Shown here: in pieces, positions 7,513 to 12,431 of the stretch
Layout: every line of letters starts with the position of its first letter
How positions within the stretch are numbered: position 1 is the stretch's first letter
Assembly (NCBI GenBank): GCA_002724835.1
Contig: PBPX01000023.1
Coordinates: 1 to 12,933 of the forward strand
From: Actinomycetota bacterium
GTDB taxonomy: Bacteria > Actinomycetota > Acidimicrobiia > Actinomarinales > Actinomarinaceae
Reading direction: 5' to 3'
Length of the DNA: 12,933 nt
Position numbers and translations under genes: made by a program
Notes under the pieces: generated by a model
What the model was told of the DNA's origin: nothing
Seen by the model: only the letters and a program-made list of their open reading frames with translations
Databases searched by the model: none

Positions 7513-8575
7513 ATGACCAGTTTGAAGATTCTTTATCGTCTTCTATAACTATATTTAGCTTTTCTAAAAGATTTCTTATATTGTCAGACTCTTCAAATTT
7601 TTTATTGTCTCGAAGTTGGTTTCTTAAGGAAATTAAATCTTCAACCAAAGTATTAAAAATTTCTGAGTAATTTTTCTCATTTTTAATTTGTAATTTTAAT
7701 TTTGCAATTTGTTCATTTAAATCACTAATGTCATCTAATTTAGTTTCGCTTTTTTTATTGCTTAAAACATTATCTTTTGATAATGGAAGTAGTTTTTTTA
7801 GTTCGTCTAAATTATATACCTCACCTTTTTCAAACGCTTTTTCTTCTTTATGGTTGATTATTGTTACTTTCCCAATTCCTTCAACTTCAAAAGAGTTATC
7901 TTCTCCATCAATAAGAAGTGCAGTATGTTCATCTATACCTATAATATTTGTAAATTCATTTTCTAATAAAGTTTCCATTCTTCTTTTACCTACATAACTG
8001 TAACTTGTATCGTGAGTACCTCCTTCCTTATTATTAAAATGTGGAATAATTGTACAATTTAAATTAAAAATTTCTAAAATTTTTAATCCTTTTTCCCAGT
8101 AAGGTTCTAGTCCAACTTTATAAATTTCATAAACTGGCAAAGTCTTATTACCTAAAGTAGAAGCAGCAGCACTTGAAAAAACTGCACTCCCTCCTTTTGT
8201 TATATGATTTTTAAATAAATCTGGAATCCCTGATTCAATCCATGTTTTTGATGCATAACTTGGACTACCTGGTCCAGCAAAAATAAAATTTGATTCTGAA
8301 AGTGCTTCTAACATTTCAAAATAATTTATTGAATTTATACTTTTTTTATCTCTAAAGCTTGCGAGGTCAATTTCAATGTTGATGCTTTTCTGATAAAATT
8401 CTCTTAATTTCTTAACTAATTCATCAGCATTTTCCTGGAATCCAAAAGGTGTATCAATCAAATAAGCATTAACTTTTTCATTTAAGTTATTTATTAATCT
8501 TCTGTGAACCGATACTAAATTTGGACTTGTTTCACCTGATCCAAGTATTGCTATTGATCCTTTAACTTTTGACAT
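7499..8575 (-). CDS. Peptidase S51/cyanophycinase-like protein with CysS-like C-terminal segment
   Basis: The protein has 358 residues. Residues 1-265 look like the class I glutamine amidotransferase-like fold of the peptidase E/cyanophycinase family: GSGE (12-15), FAGPGSPSY (99-107, oxyanion-loop region), GGSAVFSSAAAS (128-139) with Ser135 at the nucleophile position of the usual GTSAGA, IIPHF with His179, KRRMETLL, and GIDEHTALLID (213-223). The elbow glycines of GTSAG are Ser and Ala here, so peptidase activity is uncertain. A charged, possibly coiled-coil linker (about 280-310) leads to residues 310-353, which align by eye with the extreme C-terminus of cysteinyl-tRNA synthetase: LRNQLRDNKKFEESDNIR, then LNIVIED and a conserved Trp353. 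The substrate is unknown. A TATAAT 6 nt before the ATG suggests a leaderless mRNA. Confidence 0.75.
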   Translation of the reverse strand: MSKVKGSIAILGSGETSPNLVSVHRRLINNLNEKVNAYLIDTPFGFQENADELVKKLREFYQKSINIEIDLASFRDKKSINSINYFEMLEALSESNFIFAGPGSPSYASKTWIESGIPDLFKNHITKGGSAVFSSAAASTLGNKTLPVYEIYKVGLEPYWEKGLKILEIFNLNCTIIPHFNNKEGGTHDTSYSYVGKRRMETLLENEFTNIIGIDEHTALLIDGEDNSFEVEGIGKVTIINHKEEKAFEKGEVYNLDELKKLLPLSKDNVLSNKKSETKLDDISDLNEQIAKLKLQIKNEKNYSEIFNTLVEDLISLRNQLRDNKKFEESDNIRNLLEKLNIVIEDDKESSNWSFKDL

Positions 8576-8581
8576 TAAACC

Positions 8582-8587
8582 ATTATA
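8582..8587 (-). promoter_or_regulatory. -10 box of the S51-like gene, leaderless
   Basis: A perfect TATAAT on the minus strand is followed by 6 nt (GGTTTA) and the ATG at 8575. This places the start point at or next to the A of the ATG. No Shine-Dalgarno is seen. The -35 region is not convincing. Confidence 0.65.
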
Positions 8588-8614
8588 GGTATTTAATGAA
8601 TCTTGAAAAAATTG

Positions 8615-8620
8615 TATAAT
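8615..8620 (+). promoter_or_regulatory. -10 box of the alpha/beta hydrolase gene, leaderless
   Basis: A perfect TATAAT lies 6 nt before the ATG at 8627, the same layout as the divergent promoter 27 bp away. It makes the in-frame TTG at 8603 an unlikely start because that codon would be upstream of the transcript. No clear -35. Confidence 0.65.
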
Positions 8621-8626
8621 GAATTC

Positions 8627-9625
8627 ATGTTTAAAATTATGTTAAAAATTTTAGAGGTATTCACAATTGAATATATACCCCGCCTTCCACTTGGATTAAG
8701 AAAGCACTTTTATAAACTAATTCTCCCTTTAAGGAAAGTAAAAGACAAAGTAGCTCTAAATGGCCCAAAAGGAGACTTTACATTTGAGACAAGACTTGAA
8801 TACGCAAAACTTTCTAGACAAGGGTTAAATAATAGTGGAACACATTTATTAAAATTTGATGAGTCAGTAAAAGTTGAAAAACTTGAGAATACACCGCTTG
8901 ATATATATAAATTTACACCAAATGATGCAGTTGATGATACATACGGCATTTATTTTCACGGAGGAGGTTATTATGCAGGAAGTATAACTTCTCATAAACA
9001 TTTTGTTTCTCAATTAACTGCTGGAACAAATGTTCCGTTTTATTTTTTTGAATACAGACTTAGTCCAGAAAATGTTTATCCTGCTGCTCATGAAGATGCA
9101 AAAGTTGCCGTTGAACATATAAAAAATTTAGAAAATGGAAAAAATTCAATATGGGCTGGTGAGTCAGCTGGCGGAGGTCTATCGACTGGATTGGCAGTAG
9201 ATGATTCATTTAATATCAAGCCAGATAAATTAGTACTCCTTTCTCCTTGGCTAGATCTTTCAGACAGAAATCGTGATAGAAGCTATTTAAAAAACAAAGA
9301 TATTTTGCTAGCTTTAGACGGAATGCATTTTGTAGGAGAGTATTATGCTGGAGAATTTGACCCAACAGATCCAATCTTATCTCCTGTGTTTGCAGATATA
9401 AATAATTTTCCAGAAACATTAATTCAAGTATGCTCAAATGAACTTTTATACAATGATGCCATTGAATTTACAAAAAAACTTCGTGAAAAAGGAACAAAAT
9501 ATGAGTTACAAGTTTGGGATGATTTATGGCATGCATGGCACTTCTTTCCTATAAAAGAATCTTCAGATGCTCTTAAAAAAATAGTTAACTTTATTACTTC
9601 TGACTCTTATTCTTCACCTAAGTGA
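8627..9625 (+). CDS. HSL-family alpha/beta hydrolase (esterase/lipase-like)
   Basis: A 332-residue serine hydrolase of the alpha/beta-hydrolase fold-3 (hormone-sensitive-lipase-like) type, probably an ester hydrolase of unknown substrate. The oxyanion-hole motif HGGGYYAG is at 111-118, the nucleophile elbow GESAGG at 178-183 with Ser180, and YRLSPENVYPAAHEDA in between is typical of the family. The third-residue acid appears to be Glu272 in CSNELL (Asp is commoner), and the His is in DLWHAWH near residue 302. The N-terminus (1-45) is hydrophobic/amphipathic and may act as a cap or membrane contact; it has no clear signal peptide. The start is chosen at ATG 8627 because a TATAAT sits 6 nt before it. 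The final 19 nt overlap the end of cbiO on the other strand. Confidence 0.85.
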   Translation: MFKIMLKILEVFTIEYIPRLPLGLRKHFYKLILPLRKVKDKVALNGPKGDFTFETRLEYAKLSRQGLNNSGTHLLKFDESVKVEKLENTPLDIYKFTPNDAVDDTYGIYFHGGGYYAGSITSHKHFVSQLTAGTNVPFYFFEYRLSPENVYPAAHEDAKVAVEHIKNLENGKNSIWAGESAGGGLSTGLAVDDSFNIKPDKLVLLSPWLDLSDRNRDRSYLKNKDILLALDGMHFVGEYYAGEFDPTDPILSPVFADINNFPETLIQVCSNELLYNDAIEFTKKLREKGTKYELQVWDDLWHAWHFFPIKESSDALKKIVNFITSDSYSSPK

Positions 9626-10353
9626 TGAAGGGCAAATCCATAAGGTAATTCAAGTCGATTTTCTTTCATTAACTGACTATTTTGTAAAATATCTTTTGTT
9701 AATGAATCTTCTTTAATAACTCCTTCATTTAAAACTAAACTTCTTTCACAGATTTCTAATGCCATAGGAAGATCATGAGTTACAAGTATTATTGATATGT
9801 CTAGCTTTATTAGAATATCAATTAGATCTCTTCTTGATGCAGGGTCTAAATTTGAGGCTGGTTCATCAAGAACTAATAGTTTAGGTTTTGATGCTAAAAC
9901 AGTTGCAATTGCAACTTTTCTTTTTTGTCCAAAACTTAAATGATGAGGAGCCCTATCTTGAAAATTTTCCATACCAACCATCTTCAAGGCCTCTACAGCA
10001 TTTGTTTCACTTTCCTCATTTGCATACCCAAAATTTTTTGGTCCAAACATAACATCTTCAATAACTGTTGGCATAAATAATTGGTCATCGGGATCTTGAA
10101 AAACAACACCTACAGTTTTTCTAATTTTTCCAATATTTTCAGATGAATATTCTAAACCATCAACTTCAATTTCACCTTTTAACTCTCCAAGTATTCCATT
10201 CAAATGGAGAATTAAAGTAGTTTTACCTGCACCATTTGGTCCCAATATTGCAATAGATTCACCTTTGTTAATAGAAAAATCTATACCTTTTAAGGCTTTA
10301 TGTCCATCTGGGTACGCATAAGACAGATTATTAATTTTTAAATATTTACTCAT
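9607..10353 (-). CDS. cbiO: ECF-type metal transporter ATPase, CbiO family
   Basis: The energy-coupling ATP-binding subunit of an energy-coupling-factor importer, cytoplasmic and docking on CbiQ. It has 248 residues with all ABC motifs: Walker A GPNGAGKTT (38-46), Q-loop VFQDPDDQLF (Gln86; the QDPDDQ form is typical of CbiO), signature LSFGQKRKVAIA (139-150), Walker B LLVLDEP with Glu164, D-loop SNLD, and switch His193 in VTHD. Its ATG overlaps the cbiQ stop as ATGA, so the two are coupled. One ATPase gene is present, so the complex would use a CbiO homodimer. Co2+ or Ni2+ is the usual family substrate; a Zn2+ role is possible from the nearby Zur-like operator. Confidence 0.9.
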   Translation of the reverse strand: MSKYLKINNLSYAYPDGHKALKGIDFSINKGESIAILGPNGAGKTTLILHLNGILGELKGEIEVDGLEYSSENIGKIRKTVGVVFQDPDDQLFMPTVIEDVMFGPKNFGYANEESETNAVEALKMVGMENFQDRAPHHLSFGQKRKVAIATVLASKPKLLVLDEPASNLDPASRRDLIDILIKLDISIILVTHDLPMALEICERSLVLNEGVIKEDSLTKDILQNSQLMKENRLELPYGFALHHLGEE

Positions 10354-11114
10354 AAATATTTATCCACAATTAAAACAATAATTGATATCAAAGTTAGAAA
10401 AATTAATAATACTGAGTTGTCATAATCTCGTTTTTTTAACTCAATAGACCCATTGAAACCTCTTGAAATCATTGATAGATATACTCTTTCACCTCTTTCA
10501 TATCCACGAATTAACATAGCGCCTGACGCATAAGCTATTGGGATAAGTCCTTTTATTCCTTTTTCTTGATATCCTCGAGACCTCATGGAAATTCGAACTC
10601 TTTTAAACTCATCAATGAAGACATCAATGTACCTTATGGCGAATGACATAATAGCAATTATTATTTGTGGAAGTTTCAACTTTTGTAACCCATAAATAAG
10701 CTCAATAGTTGTTGTTACAGCAGTTAAAATTATTCCCATAGTTACTCCGAGAGTTGCTTTAAAAAGTATTCCAAACATATCTTCTAAACCAGTTTGGTAT
10801 ATATCTATGCCAAATAATGTATAAACAATATCATTATTTTCACTACTCAAGAAGGGGAGAAATAAAGCGAAGATAATAAATGGAATATCAATTGTCAGTC
10901 TTTTAAGATAAATTTTTAAAGGTATTTTTGAAATAAAAAGAATGAGAAAAACAATTAATGAATGTGAAAGTATCTGAAACAGATTTTCAACATCTGAAAA
11001 GGCTATAGATATTACGATTAAAAATGTAGAAAGAATTTTATGTTCTGGTTTTATATTTTTTAAGACAGATTCTTTGTGTAATGATAGATGATGAGAGTGA
11101 GTTGTAGAGTACAT
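10350..11114 (-). CDS. cbiQ: ECF transporter transmembrane subunit, CbiQ family
   Basis: The T-component that couples ATP hydrolysis to the substrate-binding membrane subunit. The protein has 254 residues with a His-rich N-terminus (HSHHLSLH, 6-13) and several hydrophobic segments (about 28-42, 50-64, 78-90, 115-135, 150-162, 188-203, 234-251). Two short Arg-Gly coupling motifs are seen: SMRSRGY (176-182), and SMISRGF (214-220) preceded by YERGERVY. These are the ATPase-contacting helices of the family. No CbiM/NikM or CbiN gene lies in the window; directly upstream is the Fur-family gene. The 38-bp spacer holds a Fur-type inverted repeat and a -10 candidate, so metal-responsive repression is likely. 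Confidence 0.88.
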   Translation of the reverse strand: MYSTTHSHHLSLHKESVLKNIKPEHKILSTFLIVISIAFSDVENLFQILSHSLIVFLILFISKIPLKIYLKRLTIDIPFIIFALFLPFLSSENNDIVYTLFGIDIYQTGLEDMFGILFKATLGVTMGIILTAVTTTIELIYGLQKLKLPQIIIAIMSFAIRYIDVFIDEFKRVRISMRSRGYQEKGIKGLIPIAYASGAMLIRGYERGERVYLSMISRGFNGSIELKKRDYDNSVLLIFLTLISIIVLIVDKYL

Positions 11115-11120
11115 AGCCTA

Positions 11121-11126
11121 ATGTTA
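11121..11126 (-). promoter_or_regulatory. Candidate -10 box of cbiQ
   Basis: TAACAT (4 of 6 matches to TATAAT) on the minus strand, 6 nt before the cbiQ ATG. The spacing is the same as at the better promoters in the window. It abuts the inverted repeat at 11128-11142, so a bound repressor would block polymerase. Confidence 0.4.
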
Positions 11127-11127
11127 C

Positions 11128-11142
11128 TGCAAATGATTTGCA
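11128..11142. promoter_or_regulatory. Fur-family operator (7-1-7 inverted repeat)
   Basis: TGCAAATGATTTGCA is a perfect 7-1-7 inverted repeat; after one mismatched pair, symmetry continues for three more bases on each side (TTA...TAA). 7-1-7 repeats are the classic binding sites of Fur, Zur and PerR. The sequence differs from the actinobacterial Zur consensus, as I recall it (TGAAAATGATTTTCA), by one symmetric position per arm. It lies between fur and cbiQ, next to the candidate cbiQ -10 box. Confidence 0.75.
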
Positions 11143-11152
11143 ATAAAAAAAA

Positions 11153-11563
11153 TTATTTACATTTTTTACATCTACCTGAATATACAAAGTGATTCTTTTC
11201 TATCTTGTATCCAGTGTCTTTAGTAATAAGTTCATTAATTTTATTTGTTGTTTTATTTGAGATATCTTCGATATTATTACAGTTATCACATGCTATATGA
11301 GTACTTGTTATTGCTTCTTTGAGATAATATATCCCAGAAGAGTGAGCTTGGTGAGAGTGCTCAATAATATTTAAATCTTCTAATAATTCAAATGTTCTAT
11401 ATATAGTCGCTAAATCAATCTCTTTTGAATATTTACGGGCCAATTTAAATAAGTTGTCTGCTGTAAAATGCTCATGACCTGATTCTTCGAGTATTTTACA
11501 TATAATTTCTCTAGATATAGTTACTCTGTATCCATTTTTTTTGAGCTGATTTATCAAATCCAT
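11153..11563 (-). CDS. Fur-family metalloregulator (Fur/Zur/Nur type)
   Basis: A 136-residue DNA-binding metal sensor. The N-terminal winged helix includes EHFTADNLF (31-39) and the recognition region DLATIYRTFELLEDLNIIE (50-68). The dimerisation domain holds HSHQAHSSG (69-77) and HIACDNC, and two CxxC pairs (Cys92/Cys95 and Cys132/Cys135) are the structural zinc site seen in many family members. Residues that separate Fur, Zur, Nur and PerR cannot be decided by eye. It is upstream of and co-oriented with cbiQO, and a 7-1-7 operator lies between them, so it is the obvious candidate regulator. Its -10 box overlaps that of the divergent selenoprotein gene. Confidence 0.92.
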   Translation of the reverse strand: MDLINQLKKNGYRVTISREIICKILEESGHEHFTADNLFKLARKYSKEIDLATIYRTFELLEDLNIIEHSHQAHSSGIYYLKEAITSTHIACDNCNNIEDISNKTTNKINELITKDTGYKIEKNHFVYSGRCKKCK

Positions 11564-11569
11564 AGGTAA

Positions 11570-11575
11570 AGTATA
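11570..11575 (-). promoter_or_regulatory. -10 box of the Fur-family gene, leaderless
   Basis: TATACT (5 of 6) on the minus strand, then 6 nt (TTACCT) and the ATG at 11563. It overlaps the plus-strand TATAAT at 11572-11577 by four bases, so the two promoters should exclude each other. Confidence 0.55.
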
Positions 11576-11577
11576 AT
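11572..11577 (+). promoter_or_regulatory. -10 box of the thioredoxin-like selenoprotein gene
   Basis: A perfect TATAAT on the plus strand. The start point would fall near 11584, leaving a short leader of about 15 nt that carries AAGGA before the TTG start at 11599. Confidence 0.55.
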
Positions 11578-11587
11578 TTGTTTAGTT

Positions 11588-11592
11588 AAGGA
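11588..11592 (+). promoter_or_regulatory. Ribosome binding site for the TTG start of the selenoprotein gene
   Basis: AAGGA lies 6 nt before the TTG at 11599. A stop (TAA, 11587) closes the frame just upstream, and the only candidate starts after it are ATA and this TTG. This decides the start. Confidence 0.6.
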
Positions 11593-11598
11593 AAAATA

Positions 11599-12072
11599 TT
11601 GAAAAGAATACTTTTAAAAATTGTTAATAAATATAGTTTGATTTACTCTCCAGCAATCTGGACTCTTGGTGTAGCTATAATTTCAATCGTATATAAACCT
11701 TTTTGGATCTTAAATTTCTTGACTGTGCTTGCAATATTGTTTTCTTTTATTTTATATTTATATACATCAAGAAGAGGACTTACTATTGATGGGCATAATT
11801 TCTCGAATTATAAATATACAATTCTAGAATATTATTCAGATTACTGACTTGGCTGTACAGCATCAAAACTCATAGTTGATGAGTTCAAGAAAAAAAATCC
11901 AGAAATACCAATAGTTTCTATTAATGCTTCAAAAAAAGAGTACAAAGAAATAATTGAAAAATATAGATTAAAATTTACACCCACCTATGTTTTAGTTGAT
12001 GGCAATGGTGAAAGAGTACATAAAAGAGTTGGTAGTTTTAGTATTAAAAAATTTACTTCTTTAATAAATTAA
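11599..12072 (+). CDS. Membrane-anchored thioredoxin-like selenoprotein (in-frame TGA = Sec83)
   Basis: Read through one TGA (11845-11847), the frame encodes 157 residues ending at TAA 12070-12072. Two hydrophobic segments (about 16-32 and 35-55) are followed by positive residues (TSRRG), which would leave both ends in the cytoplasm. A thioredoxin fold follows: strand YTILEYY (73-79), the redox motif U83-L-G-C86, helix TASKLIVDEFKKK, strand IPIVSINA, helix KEYKEIIEKY, then FTPTYVLVDGNGE with the cis-Pro (Pro128). Only one Cys (Cys86) exists in the protein, so a CxxC-type centre requires residue 83 to be Sec. TGA acts as a normal stop elsewhere in the window (for example tyrA), so Trp recoding is unlikely. 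A stem-loop follows the TGA. Selenoproteins with UxxC thioredoxin folds are known; the redox partner here is unknown. Alternatives are an ancient nonsense mutation or a sequencing error. Confidence 0.8.
11848..11889 (+). promoter_or_regulatory. Candidate bacterial SECIS element
   Basis: Directly 3' of the TGA, AACTCAT (11867-11873) pairs perfectly with ATGAGTT (11879-11885) around the loop AGTTG, 26 nt after the TGA. CTTG (11848-11851) can pair with CAAG (11886-11889) below it, leaving a 5' internal loop. The distance and a G in the apical loop agree with the bacterial SECIS pattern. An alternative fold pairs CATC (11861-11864) with GATG (11878-11881) plus AACT/AGTT. Which fold wins needs a thermodynamic calculation. 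Confidence 0.55.
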
Positions 12073-12401
12073 GAAACTCTATCTCCTAAAGAAGAGTTTT
12101 CATCGGGATTAAGCAATAATACATTCCCTTCTTTATCTATAGATCCAAGAATTAAACACTGGCTCATAATCGATCCTATTTGCTTGTCTCCCAAATTTAT
12201 TATTCCTATGCATTTTTTATTTACTAAGCTTTCTAAAGAATAATTAGTTATTTGAGCACTAGTTTTTTTAATTCCTATATCTTCACCAAAATCAATGTTT
12301 AGTAGGTAAGAAGGTTTATTTAGTTCTGGAAATTCTTCTACTGAGATTATTTTCCCAACTCGTATATCTAGCTCCATAAAATTTTCAACATTTTTATTCA
12401 T
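12069..12401 (-). CDS. csaA: CsaA-like tRNA-binding-domain protein
   Basis: A 110-residue single OB-fold domain of the tRNA_bind/EMAP type. The whole length matches the CsaA family: LDIRVGKII (11-19), a VEEFPELNKPSYLLNIDFGEDIGIKKTSAQIT block (21-52), GIINLGDKQIGSIMS (66-80), LILGS, and a VLLLNPD...GDRV end. CsaA is described as a small export-related chaperone able to bind tRNA; its exact role is unsettled. The similar C-terminal domain of MetRS would be part of a much larger protein, so a standalone CsaA is the better call. Its stop codon overlaps the TAA of the convergent selenoprotein gene (4 nt shared). It is divergent from the FMN reductase gene across 30 bp. Confidence 0.9.
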   Translation of the reverse strand: MNKNVENFMELDIRVGKIISVEEFPELNKPSYLLNIDFGEDIGIKKTSAQITNYSLESLVNKKCIGIINLGDKQIGSIMSQCLILGSIDKEGNVLLLNPDENSSLGDRVS

Positions 12402-12410
12402 ATAAATAAA

Positions 12411-12422
12411 ATGTAATTACAT
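12411..12422. promoter_or_regulatory. 12-bp perfect palindrome centred between csaA and the FMN reductase gene
   Basis: ATGTAATTACAT is a perfect palindrome whose centre is equidistant from the two divergent start codons (12401 and 12432). It overlaps both -10 candidates and could be an operator or simply back-to-back promoter symmetry. Confidence 0.35.
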
Positions 12423-12425
12423 AAT
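12420..12425 (+). promoter_or_regulatory. Candidate -10 box of the FMN reductase-like gene, leaderless
   Basis: CATAAT (5 of 6) lies 6 nt before the ATG at 12432, repeating the spacing of the other leaderless candidates. No Shine-Dalgarno is visible in the 30-bp spacer. Confidence 0.45.
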
Positions 12426-12431
12426 AATTTT

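Noticed and set aside
8603..8626. TTG start at 8603 for the alpha/beta hydrolase
   Set aside because: A perfect TATAAT lies between this TTG and the ATG at 8627, so the TTG would be upstream of the probable transcript start.
9612..9630. CTTC...GAAG hairpin in the hydrolase/cbiO overlap
   Set aside because: Only four to five clean pairs, no U tract on either strand, and it is in overlapping coding sequence.
11599..11847. Stand-alone 82-residue two-helix membrane protein ending at the TGA
   Set aside because: The frame continues past the TGA with clear thioredoxin features and ends at the convergent gene. A protein stopping just before the redox motif makes little sense.
11845..11847. TGA read as tryptophan (alternative genetic code)
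   Set aside because: TGA is the natural terminator of tyrA and cbiQ, and Trp is encoded by TGG throughout; W-L-G-C would also lack the redox pair.
11852..11861. GCTGTACAGC palindrome just after the TGA as the SECIS stem
   Set aside because: As a hairpin it allows only about three pairs with a 4-nt loop; the AACTCAT/ATGAGTT stem is better and better placed.
12074..12099. Possible terminator hairpin (AAACTCT/AGAGTTT) after the selenoprotein stop
   Set aside because: The stem is AT-rich with a 12-nt loop, only one T follows the stem, and it lies inside csaA coding sequence.
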